A DNA stretch of 13,148 bases. Source: Bacteroidales bacterium (GTDB lineage: Bacteria; Bacteroidota; Bacteroidia; Bacteroidales; Muribaculaceae). Made by a program: the position numbers and the translations under genes. Every line of letters begins with the position of its first letter. The stretch's first letter is position 1. The stretch lies in NCBI GenBank assembly GCA_019420545.1, contig JAHZGZ010000149.1, positions 1,365-14,512 of the forward strand, given 5' to 3'. Under the pieces are notes generated by a model, which worked only from the letters and a program-made list of their open reading frames with translations, had not been told where the DNA came from and made no database searches. Positions 5,053 to 12,711 of this stretch are shown one piece after another.

Positions 5053-7692
5053 CTAAAGGCCTCGGTAGTGGTAGAAGCGTCCGAGCCAGTCGTAGGGGCT
5101 AAGCGTCATGACGCGCGGACTGTCGAGGAATTTCAGGAAATTTTCTGTAGCGGGATGACCCTTGTACGGTGTGAAGAATCCGCCGGGAGCGCTGTTGCGC
5201 CAAGTGGCCACATAAGCCATTTTCACCGCTTCCCCATTGTCGTCGGTCAATGCCGACATTAGCCTGTCGGTGAACCATCTGGGATTGTCGATGCCTGCTT
5301 GGCCTGTTTCGGACAATGCGGCAATCTTGCCGTGTGCAACGGCGTAATCGCTGATTACTTTCAGACGACGGCGCGCTTTGGAGGCGTCCGGTTCGTCTGC
5401 GCGGAAGTCCCAGTAGTCATCCATGGCTATTACATCGACATACTCGTCGCCGGGGTAATATTCAAGATAATCCTGCTCTGACTCGAAGTTGATATCGGGT
5501 GAGAAGGCATATAAAAAGTTGTGGATGTTGCAGCTGTCGCGAAGGTATTCGACCGTGAAGCGGTAAAGGCTCTTGAATTCGTCAGGTGTGCAATATTTAC
5601 GGCTCCACCAGAACCAGTCGCCGTCAAACTCATGCCATGGGCGGAAGATAATCGGAATGTTGGCGCCATCCTTTCCTACAAGAGCCTTGTTGTGCTCGGC
5701 TATCTTGTCGAGCATGGCACGGAACTGCATGTGATGCGATCCTCCGGGAAGAATCTTGCGCACAATGCTGTCGCCAGTTTCATAGAAACTGCCTCCTGTT
5801 ACCGGATTGGCGGCATGCCAGCAATAGGAGTTGATGCCCCCTTCGTAGAAGGCTGAGCATGTCAGGTCGCGCACCTTACGGTTGTCGTCCGCCATGTTTT
5901 CGCTGTACGGCGCGGCTATGTGCATGAAATCCCAGCTGTAGAACTGCGGCTTGCGACCCGATATGCGTTCTATGTCGCTGCGGCCTTCCTGCTCGCACCA
6001 TCCGAATCCCGACGATGTGGCATCCTGCGCGCCGAAGGCGAAGCGGTCGCTGTCCATGAGCTTGCGCAGATTGTCGTAGAGGGCCTTGGTTGCGAAAGTG
6101 GCGTTGGCATCAGTAGGCATGACGGTGAATTCGGCATTCTGAGGTTGCGAAGTGCGACGGTCACGGGTGATGTTTTCAGCATTTTCCAATACCCATGGGC
6201 GTGCTCCGAGCTGCACGTTTTCGAAGCGGATGTCGCGGCAGTTGCGCAGCAGCACCTCGTATTGTGCCGAATCAATGGTGATGTTGCGGAATGTAACATC
6301 GGTGATCGGCTGCTCCGGCACTCCGAGCACCTGTATGGCGTTGCCGCGGCAGTTGCGTATACGAATATCTTCGAACGACAGGTTATGGATGTGCCTCACG
6401 TCATCCGAGGTATACGTACCTGGTCGATAGCCCTTTATCCAATACCACATTGTAATGTCTATGCCCCAGTCGCCGGTGTCCATTACATCGATGTCGCGGA
6501 AGTGTACATCCTCTATGGCTCCGGTTCCCTGGTTTTCCTGACGGCTACATATCTGGAAGCCGCGGTCGCTGTGCTCCACCAGGCAGTGTGTGATCCACAC
6601 GTTGCGCACTCCGGCAGGAAGCTCCACACCCACGCATATTCCTCCTCCCTGTACGAATCTACAGTGGCTTATGTGGATGTTTTCCGATTTTTTGCTTATG
6701 AGATTCCCTTTGCTGTCGGTGAACTCCACCGACTTTATGGCTATATTGTCGTCCTGGCCGTCGAGCACACTGTTGAGCAGGTAGCAGTCGGAGGACGAAT
6801 CCGGATCCCATCCGTCGGCGTTGCTAAGTCCGAATCCCGACGACACGATGTTGCACTCGTATGTGGTCAGGCCGTTACAGAGCAACGGGTGAATGTTCCA
6901 GGTACATGGATTAGTTACTGTGATGTTGTCAAGCGCAACGTTGTCGCAGTTGATTATCGGCAGTCCGCGGGAGCGTGACATGCGGCTGAGGTTTTCGGTC
7001 TGCTGACGGGCCAGCACACTGCCTTGATTGTCAATTGTTCCTCCGCCGTAAATGCGGATATTGCGGTATCTGCGTCCGTCATTATCCAGCTTGCCGAGAT
7101 TCAGCACACTGGCGAAGGTGTTGACTCCCCACCCTTCGTAGCGTGTGGGCACGAGCGGATAATGGGCCAGATTGTTGACTGCCTTGAGTGTCGCGCCCTC
7201 CATGAGGTTTATGGCGATGCTGTCGCGCTCTATAAACAGGGCTCCGGTGATGTATGTGCCTGCGGGAATCATTACCGTGCCACCTGCGGGACACTCGTCG
7301 ATGGCGCGCTGTATCACCTTGGTATTTATGGTTGTGCCGTCGCCCTTTGCACCGTAATCGCGCACGTCGAGCGTTGCGGCCGGCTTGGCTGTGGTGAATC
7401 TCACGTCGCCCTTATGACGGCCGGTATGTCCGTCGACGCTGATGCTGTAAGTGGTGTTCGGCTTGAGCCCCGACAGCCTGAAGCTGTTGGCTGTGGTGGT
7501 GGCTGTCTTATGTCCGTTGACTTTGATTGTATACTTTTTTGCAGCCTCACCCTGCGGCTCTTCCCAAAACAGGATCGCCTCGGTGTCGGTGAGTGTCCCG
7601 GGGAGCACTCTTGTGGGCATCGCGCAGACATGTAGTCCACAGACTGCCAGCATTATCGCCGACAGCGAATTGCGAAATATGCGTATCATCAT
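5053..7692 (-). CDS. Secreted FN3 - GH28-like - GH26 fusion glycoside hydrolase
   Basis: An 879-aa protein in one uninterrupted frame. Residues 1-24 are a signal peptide; 26-101 an FN3 domain (LSGLKPNTTYSISV); about 105-505 a GH28-like right-handed beta-helix; about 530-860 a GH26 domain. GH26 (beta-mannanase family) is well supported: WHAANP at 625-630, acid/base Glu688 in FRPWHEFDGDW, nucleophile Glu795 in ALSETG. In GH28, N291-A-D293 and D314-D315 keep the canonical 21-residue spacing, but GHG is replaced by GGG (349-351) and RIK by Q380-I-C382. The GH28 module may thus have another specificity or only bind. The start overlaps the stop of the upstream GH28 gene (TAATG), so the two are translationally coupled; a second ATG one codon on is an alternative start. 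The role inferred is extracellular or periplasmic cleavage of a mannose-containing plant glycan feeding the adjacent SusC/SusD. Confidence 0.88.
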   Translation of the reverse strand: MMIRIFRNSLSAIMLAVCGLHVCAMPTRVLPGTLTDTEAILFWEEPQGEAAKKYTIKVNGHKTATTTANSFRLSGLKPNTTYSISVDGHTGRHKGDVRFTTAKPAATLDVRDYGAKGDGTTINTKVIQRAIDECPAGGTVMIPAGTYITGALFIERDSIAINLMEGATLKAVNNLAHYPLVPTRYEGWGVNTFASVLNLGKLDNDGRRYRNIRIYGGGTIDNQGSVLARQQTENLSRMSRSRGLPIINCDNVALDNITVTNPCTWNIHPLLCNGLTTYECNIVSSGFGLSNADGWDPDSSSDCYLLNSVLDGQDDNIAIKSVEFTDSKGNLISKKSENIHISHCRFVQGGGICVGVELPAGVRNVWITHCLVEHSDRGFQICSRQENQGTGAIEDVHFRDIDVMDTGDWGIDITMWYWIKGYRPGTYTSDDVRHIHNLSFEDIRIRNCRGNAIQVLGVPEQPITDVTFRNITIDSAQYEVLLRNCRDIRFENVQLGARPWVLENAENITRDRRTSQPQNAEFTVMPTDANATFATKALYDNLRKLMDSDRFAFGAQDATSSGFGWCEQEGRSDIERISGRKPQFYSWDFMHIAAPYSENMADDNRKVRDLTCSAFYEGGINSYCWHAANPVTGGSFYETGDSIVRKILPGGSHHMQFRAMLDKIAEHNKALVGKDGANIPIIFRPWHEFDGDWFWWSRKYCTPDEFKSLYRFTVEYLRDSCNIHNFLYAFSPDINFESEQDYLEYYPGDEYVDVIAMDDYWDFRADEPDASKARRRLKVISDYAVAHGKIAALSETGQAGIDNPRWFTDRLMSALTDDNGEAVKMAYVATWRNSAPGGFFTPYKGHPATENFLKFLDSPRVMTLSPYDWLGRFYHYRGL

Positions 7693-9200
7693 TACTTTAT
7701 CAGTTCGAGTTTCACCCCCGAGCAGTCGGTGGTATGTATCGGTTTCATGCCGGGGTGCGACGGCGCTGCCGATGCTGTGACATCGCGCACCACAAGATTA
7801 TCTACGTTGACAGCGTCGATAGCGTAGGTGTGATAAGGCTTGTCGGCTCCGTCCCAGCCTATGTTGCCCTGTGAGAAAAACACGTTACGTGCGTTTTCGA
7901 TATAGAACACCGGTTCGTCTGCGGCATAGAGGCTGCGGTCGGGGTTTACGTTGAGACGCAGATCATAGTTGCCGCCGGCTTCGTCCTCGATGCGGCTACG
8001 GCGCATGATGAAGTCGAAGTTATTGAAGTAAACGTTCTCGATAACCGTCTGCGGATCGGCTATGATCACTACCGAGTTTTCACCTACACTGGTGATATTG
8101 TTGAAATACAGGTTGCGTATCTTGCCTATGACGGGCTTGTCGGGGCGCAATTGCATGGCGGTGATGTTGATCGGCTCGCCCTGCCCCCACCAGTCGCCGG
8201 TGTGAAGGCGTGTTTCGATGTGTATGTTGTCGAACGACACGTTTTCAAGTGAGCATGAGTCGCTTACCGATATGTTTATCCCTCGGTTGGAGTCGAATAT
8301 GGTGATGTTGGAAAAATTATAGTCCGACATCGGATTCTGGTCGTGGCCGCCGATACGTATGCCGCTTGAACGCGACTGCAGCACGCAGTTGGATACATTG
8401 ACATTGCGCGAGGGAGCCTTGATGTTCTTGAATCCCGGGTCGCCCTGGTGCCAGCCGTAGCCGGCCACAACGATGGCGTCGTCGCCGGCGTAAATGTGGC
8501 AGTCGGAGATTGTGGCATTGCTGCATGAGATCAGGTCGATGCCATCGCTGTTGGGGATCATCAGATCGTTGAATATATCAAGGCCGCTTATCCTTATGTC
8601 CTGACTGTGTACGATCACGAAACACCAGTAGGGAGAGTTGATACAGGTGAAGTCCTCGAGTTTCAGGTTGCGGCATTCGGTGAATACGATCATCTGGTGG
8701 TAACGGTCGAGCGGTTCGTAGGGGCCGTCGTCGGGAGCCGACGGGGCGTTGCGGAATTCCTGGCCCTGCCGGGTACGGCTTTTCTCTTGCGGGCCTACAG
8801 TCTTGGAACGCTCTGTATCCATGAAAGCGAGTCCCTGGCCGTCGATTGTGCCGCCGCGTACTGTTACGTTGACAGCTCCGTCGGTATAAAACACTCCTGC
8901 CAGCTGCTCGTTATGACGCTGGTATTGGGTAAGGTCGGTAGTGGCTTTGAGTACTGCACCGTGTTCCATGTGGAATTCCACATCGGAACGCAGGTTGAGT
9001 GTGCCTACAAGATAAGTGCCCGTTGGGACGAATACTGTACCTCCTCCTGTCTCGGCACAACGGTCGATCGCTTGCTGTATGTGGGACGTGGTGATCCGAC
9101 TTCCGTCGGCAACGGCGCCGAAATCGGCTACATTGACTGAGGCCGCTGATGCTGCGGCTGCGGTCATGGCGCAGATTAGTGGCAAAAATTTATGTACCAT
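7692..9200 (-). CDS. Secreted GH28-like beta-helix glycoside hydrolase
   Basis: A 502-aa protein with an Ala-rich signal peptide (about residues 1-20). The mature protein begins with the pectate-lyase-3/GH28 opening VNVADFGAVADG, then IQQAIDRCAETGGGTVFVPTG, and continues as a right-handed parallel beta-helix to about 480. It has the Asp motifs N217-S-D219 and G-D240-D241, with the usual 21-residue spacing. At the GHG position the sequence reads SRSSGIRIG (276-284), and at the RIK position N309-I-S311, so the His and the Arg/Lys of polygalacturonases are missing. HTGDWWGQGEPI at 333-344 is a conserved feature I associate with a bacterial GH28-like subgroup. It is the first gene of the leftward PUL operon, with a good promoter 70 nt upstream. 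Fold and family are clear; the bond cleaved is unknown. Confidence 0.88.
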   Translation of the reverse strand: MVHKFLPLICAMTAAAASAASVNVADFGAVADGSRITTSHIQQAIDRCAETGGGTVFVPTGTYLVGTLNLRSDVEFHMEHGAVLKATTDLTQYQRHNEQLAGVFYTDGAVNVTVRGGTIDGQGLAFMDTERSKTVGPQEKSRTRQGQEFRNAPSAPDDGPYEPLDRYHQMIVFTECRNLKLEDFTCINSPYWCFVIVHSQDIRISGLDIFNDLMIPNSDGIDLISCSNATISDCHIYAGDDAIVVAGYGWHQGDPGFKNIKAPSRNVNVSNCVLQSRSSGIRIGGHDQNPMSDYNFSNITIFDSNRGINISVSDSCSLENVSFDNIHIETRLHTGDWWGQGEPINITAMQLRPDKPVIGKIRNLYFNNITSVGENSVVIIADPQTVIENVYFNNFDFIMRRSRIEDEAGGNYDLRLNVNPDRSLYAADEPVFYIENARNVFFSQGNIGWDGADKPYHTYAIDAVNVDNLVVRDVTASAAPSHPGMKPIHTTDCSGVKLELIK

Positions 9201-9270
9201 ATTTATTATAGATAGGGAGAATGATATAAAAGTATATTATATGTGATAAGATGGCCTGATGGTTCCGTCG

Positions 9271-9299
9271 CAAAGGTACATTATGGATATTGTATCGAA
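9271..9299 (-). promoter_or_regulatory. Promoter of the GH28 / GH28-GH26 operon
   Basis: On the minus strand 9271-9278 reads TACCTTTG, an exact match to the Bacteroidetes -7 consensus TAnnTTTG in its commonest form. Seventeen bases upstream, 9296-9299 reads TTCG, one mismatch from the -33 TTTG. Transcription would start near 9264, giving a leader of about 65 nt. Confidence 0.6.
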
Positions 9300-9412
9300 C
9301 GGTACTTTTATAGCCTATGATGATATTATCGGACTCTTGCATAACATTCTCACTTGTTTAGTAATGCATGCTTCCCGGCGTCTGACAGGCCTTTGATGTA
9401 CTTGTAAAGTCA

Positions 9413-9427
9413 TGTTAACTGTGTTAA
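9413..9427 (+). repeat. Short direct repeat upstream of the susC promoter, possible operator
   Basis: TGTTAA occurs at 9413-9418 and again at 9422-9427, 9 bases apart. It lies about 40 nt upstream of the candidate -33 box of susC, a reasonable place for an activator such as a hybrid two-component regulator. The repeat is short and the sequence AT-rich, so chance is possible. Confidence 0.25.
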
Positions 9428-9465
9428 ATATTAAAAAGTCTAATTATTGGAAAAAATAGTATTAT

Positions 9466-9493
9466 TTTGTTTATTGCCTATGCGCTTATTTTG
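9466..9493 (+). promoter_or_regulatory. Candidate promoter of susC
   Basis: TTTG at 9466-9469 could be the -33 box. TATTTTG at 9487-9493 is one base shorter than the -7 consensus TAnnTTTG, with 17 nt between the two. Transcription would start near 9500, about 40 nt before the ATG. The match is imperfect. Confidence 0.4.
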
Positions 9494-9541
9494 CATCCAC
9501 AAAATTATATTTTTATTTTTTTCAAAAACCGTTAACCAATC

Positions 9542-12500
9542 ATGAAAAAACTTTGGCTATTTTTGCTATGTTGCGTATTGTGCGGTTCCGTCGCTTGGGC
9601 ACAGGACATACTTGTGACCGGTACGGTGACTGATGCAAGCGATAACTCGCCTTTGCCAGGTACCACAATTCGTGTTAAAGGAGCCCCTCAGGGCACTTCG
9701 TCTGATGCGGAGGGTCGTTACAGTATCAAAGTAAACCGGGGCGACGAGCTTACATTCTCTTTTATAGGAATGGAGCCGCAGTCGGTAAAGATCAACAGTT
9801 CGCGCACATTGAATGTGGCGCTTGTTGGAACCGGCAACACTCTTGACGATGTGGTGGTCGTAGGCTATGGCACCATGAAGAAAAAAGATCTGACCGGAGC
9901 CATATCTCAGGTAAAAGGCGACGATCTGATCAAGAACAATCCTGCGCTGGCAGTCAACAATGCCCTTCAGGGGAAGGTCGCCGGTCTGCAGGTGCGCCAG
10001 AACGACGGCGCTCCGGGCGCCGGACTCACCATTCTTGTGCGTGGTGCCAACTCATTCAGCACCGACACCCAGCCGCTCTATGTTATCGACGGTCTCCCCT
10101 ACGGAGGCGGTCAGTCGGCACCCTCGACAGGTATCTCGGGCACAGGCTCTGGCTCCAACGCCCTTGCCAACATCAACCCCAACGACATCGAGTCGATCGA
10201 GGTGCTGAAGGATGCTTCGGCTACTGCCATTTATGGTTCGCGCGGTGCCAACGGCGTTGTCATCATCACCACCAAGCGCGGCCAGGAGGGCAAGACCAAC
10301 ATCACTTTCTCGACCAACTTCACATTCTCGAAGGTGGCCAAAAAGATGGATGTGCTTGACGCCGTTACCTATGCCGAGTATCTTAATGAACAGTACGACA
10401 ATACCAATCCCCTCGGCCAGCGCCCCTATCGCGGCGAGTGGTATTACGGTACCGATGCCAACAACAATATCCTTACCAATACCGGAAAATATTCTCCGGC
10501 TCCCGGCGACTTCGCAAAGCCCGGAATATACATGGATGAGTATGGCAATACCGATGTAGTAGGTACATCCGACTGGCAGGACGGTATATTCCGGAACGGT
10601 TTCACTCAGGAGTACAACCTGTCGATCGACGGAGGCAACAACCGCGGCGGCTACATGATGTCACTCAACTACACCGATCAGAAAGGTATAATCGTCGGCT
10701 CTGACTACAAACGTTTCGCCGTACGCTCCAATTCATGGCGCAAGCTGACCGATTGGGCTGAATTCGGCCTTAACATCAACTACACCAACGCCACCACCAA
10801 CTTCGTCAACTCCAGTACTTCGGACGGCGACGGTGTGATCCGCTCGGCGCTTGTGTTCCCGCCCACCTACGATCCCTCCATCAATACCAAGGAGGATAAT
10901 GAGCTTAACTGGCTCGCCGCCAATCCTTATGTATATGTGCGTGAGGCGTTCGACGAGTACAAGTCCAACAATGTATATCTCTCCTCATATCTGGAATTCA
11001 CGCTCTTCAAGGGCTTGAAACTGCGCGAGAATATCGGTTACAGCTATTCGGGCAACAACCGCAACATGTACTATAACCGTAAGACGAACCAGGGTTATGA
11101 GCCGACCAACGGCAAGGGTGGCCAGGGTTCGGCCTGGAGCACCGGATTCACCAGCGAGACTCTCCTCTCCTATAATAATACATTCGCGGAGAAGCACACT
11201 GTCAATGCTGTGGCAGGTGTGACCTTCGAGCAGTCTGACTGGCAGAACAACAACATGTCGGCCTACGACTTCCCGACCGATATGACCCTGATGTGGGATA
11301 TGAGCGCTGCCGGCAAACAGTATCCTCTCTACTCAAGCCGCGGACGCAAGCGCATGCAGTCCAACCTCGTGCGCCTCAACTACTCCTACGACGGGCGCTA
11401 CATGGCCACAGCTACATGGCGTGCCGACGGTTCGAGTGTGTTTGTCGAAGGCAACAAGTACGCCAACTTCTTCTCCGGAGCACTTGCATGGCGCATTTCC
11501 GAGGAATCATGGCTGCGCGACGTATCGTGGCTCGACAACCTGAAGTTGCGTGCAAGCTACGGACAGACCGGTAACCAAGGTATTGACGTATATGCTACGG
11601 TGCCAGCTATGGCAGTTGCTTCCTATCCCTTCGGCGGCGCATTGTCGGCCGGTTATGCCGAGCAGACCTGGAAAGGTCCCATCAACAAGAATCTCAAATG
11701 GGAGACAACCGATCAGGTTGATGTCGGTCTCGACCTGTCGCTCTTCAACAACCGCGTGAACTTCACCATCGATGCATATTACAAGCGCACCAACGACCTT
11801 CTCCAGAAGGTGATCATCGAGTCAAACTCGGGCTATACCCAGATGGCTGTGAATATGGGCAGCGTTACCAACCGCGGTCTTGAGATCGCCGGTACATTCC
11901 GCCCCGTCGTCACCCGCGACTGGCGTTGGACGATCGATGCCAATATCTCGTTTAACCGCAACCGTATCCACGATCTTCCCGGCGACCAGTATGCAAGCCA
12001 GTTTATCAACGGCATAAAGAATGTGTTCGTTCTCCGCAACGGCTGTCCGATCGGAACAATCATGGGCTATGTCGAGGACGGTTTCTACGACAATGTAGCT
12101 GAGGTACGCGCTGACAAGCGTTTCGCCAAGGTATCTGACGCGCAGGCTCAGAGCATGGTTGGTGAAATCAAGTACCGCGACTACGACGGCGACGGTGCGA
12201 TCACCGACAAGGACAAGCGCATCATAGGCGACGCCAATCCCGACTTCACCTATGGCCTTACCAACACCCTGCAATGGAAAAACTTTACCTTCAGCTTCTT
12301 CCTTCAGGGATCGTATGGCAACGACATTCTCAATGCCAACACTATAGCCAACAATACCAGCGCGTCGATGACAGGTATATCCAACATCACCCGTCACCAG
12401 TACGAAACCCGCTGGACTCCCCAGAATGCTGCTAATGCCGAATGGCCTAAGGCTGCCTACGACAGCTATACACGTGAATGGTTTTTCTCCGACCGCTACA

Positions 12501-12700
12501 TCGAGAATGGCTCGTATCTGCGTCTCAAGAATGTATCGCTCGGCTATACATGGACTCCCAAGTGGAAGGGTGTCGGCGCGGTCAACATCTATGATCCCGA
12601 TGTCAACGCTTTTGGCGGCGATGTATCGCGCTCGGGTGTCGACCTGTTCTCCTATCCGAGCAGCCGCTCTTTCTCCTTTGGCCTTAAACTCAACTTCTGA
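9542..12700 (+). CDS. SusC/RagA-family TonB-dependent outer-membrane transporter
   Basis: A 1052-aa protein of normal SusC length. Signal peptide MKKLWLFLLCCVLCGSVAWA; then a carboxypeptidase-regulatory-like domain (about 23-97, with TGTVTDASDNSPLPGTTIRV); then the TonB plug from DDVVVVGYG at 102 to about 245, including PLYVIDG and GANGVVIITTKRG; then a 22-strand-type beta-barrel ending in aromatic SFSFGLKLNF. A Ca-binding-like loop with DYDGDGAITDKDK sits near 880-892, as in many SusC proteins. It lacks an N-terminal STN domain, so it is not expected to signal to a FecR/ECF pair. It imports oligosaccharides across the outer membrane with energy from TonB-ExbBD, working with the SusD protein encoded 11 nt downstream. 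Nearby GH28/GH26 enzymes suggest a plant cell-wall glycan. Confidence 0.95.
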   Translation: MKKLWLFLLCCVLCGSVAWAQDILVTGTVTDASDNSPLPGTTIRVKGAPQGTSSDAEGRYSIKVNRGDELTFSFIGMEPQSVKINSSRTLNVALVGTGNTLDDVVVVGYGTMKKKDLTGAISQVKGDDLIKNNPALAVNNALQGKVAGLQVRQNDGAPGAGLTILVRGANSFSTDTQPLYVIDGLPYGGGQSAPSTGISGTGSGSNALANINPNDIESIEVLKDASATAIYGSRGANGVVIITTKRGQEGKTNITFSTNFTFSKVAKKMDVLDAVTYAEYLNEQYDNTNPLGQRPYRGEWYYGTDANNNILTNTGKYSPAPGDFAKPGIYMDEYGNTDVVGTSDWQDGIFRNGFTQEYNLSIDGGNNRGGYMMSLNYTDQKGIIVGSDYKRFAVRSNSWRKLTDWAEFGLNINYTNATTNFVNSSTSDGDGVIRSALVFPPTYDPSINTKEDNELNWLAANPYVYVREAFDEYKSNNVYLSSYLEFTLFKGLKLRENIGYSYSGNNRNMYYNRKTNQGYEPTNGKGGQGSAWSTGFTSETLLSYNNTFAEKHTVNAVAGVTFEQSDWQNNNMSAYDFPTDMTLMWDMSAAGKQYPLYSSRGRKRMQSNLVRLNYSYDGRYMATATWRADGSSVFVEGNKYANFFSGALAWRISEESWLRDVSWLDNLKLRASYGQTGNQGIDVYATVPAMAVASYPFGGALSAGYAEQTWKGPINKNLKWETTDQVDVGLDLSLFNNRVNFTIDAYYKRTNDLLQKVIIESNSGYTQMAVNMGSVTNRGLEIAGTFRPVVTRDWRWTIDANISFNRNRIHDLPGDQYASQFINGIKNVFVLRNGCPIGTIMGYVEDGFYDNVAEVRADKRFAKVSDAQAQSMVGEIKYRDYDGDGAITDKDKRIIGDANPDFTYGLTNTLQWKNFTFSFFLQGSYGNDILNANTIANNTSASMTGISNITRHQYETRWTPQNAANAEWPKAAYDSYTREWFFSDRYIENGSYLRLKNVSLGYTWTPKWKGVGAVNIYDPDVNAFGGDVSRSGVDLFSYPSSRSFSFGLKLNF

Positions 12701-12711
12701 TTCCGAAAACG

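Larger units (their letters stand above)
9201..9541. other. Divergent regulatory region between the GH28 operon and susC
   Basis: This 341-nt AT-rich gap separates oppositely transcribed PUL units. It contains a promoter for each direction (9271-9299 minus, 9466-9493 plus) and a direct repeat TGTTAA-CTG-TGTTAA (9413-9427) upstream of the susC promoter that could be an operator. No ORF in it is convincing. Confidence 0.65.

Noticed and set aside
5920..6978. A 352-codon open frame on the plus strand opposite the GH28 module
   Set aside because: It is fully antisense to a gene with clear domain evidence, has no recognisable domain, signal peptide or promoter, and its composition (many Val, Ala, His, Tyr) is what the reverse frame of this gene would give.
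5053..7692. The GH28-GH26 protein as two genes joined by a sequencing error
   Set aside because: The reading frame is continuous through the linker (about 505-530). The GH26 part has no start codon context, signal peptide or promoter of its own, and both modules have intact motifs in the same frame.
8607..9140. A 177-codon plus-strand frame opposite the N-terminal part of the GH28-like gene
   Set aside because: It is antisense to a well-supported coding region and shows no family features; it is a frame shadow.
11822..12397. A 191-codon minus-strand frame inside susC
   Set aside because: It is antisense to the conserved SusC barrel, has no family similarity, and has no promoter or terminator of its own.
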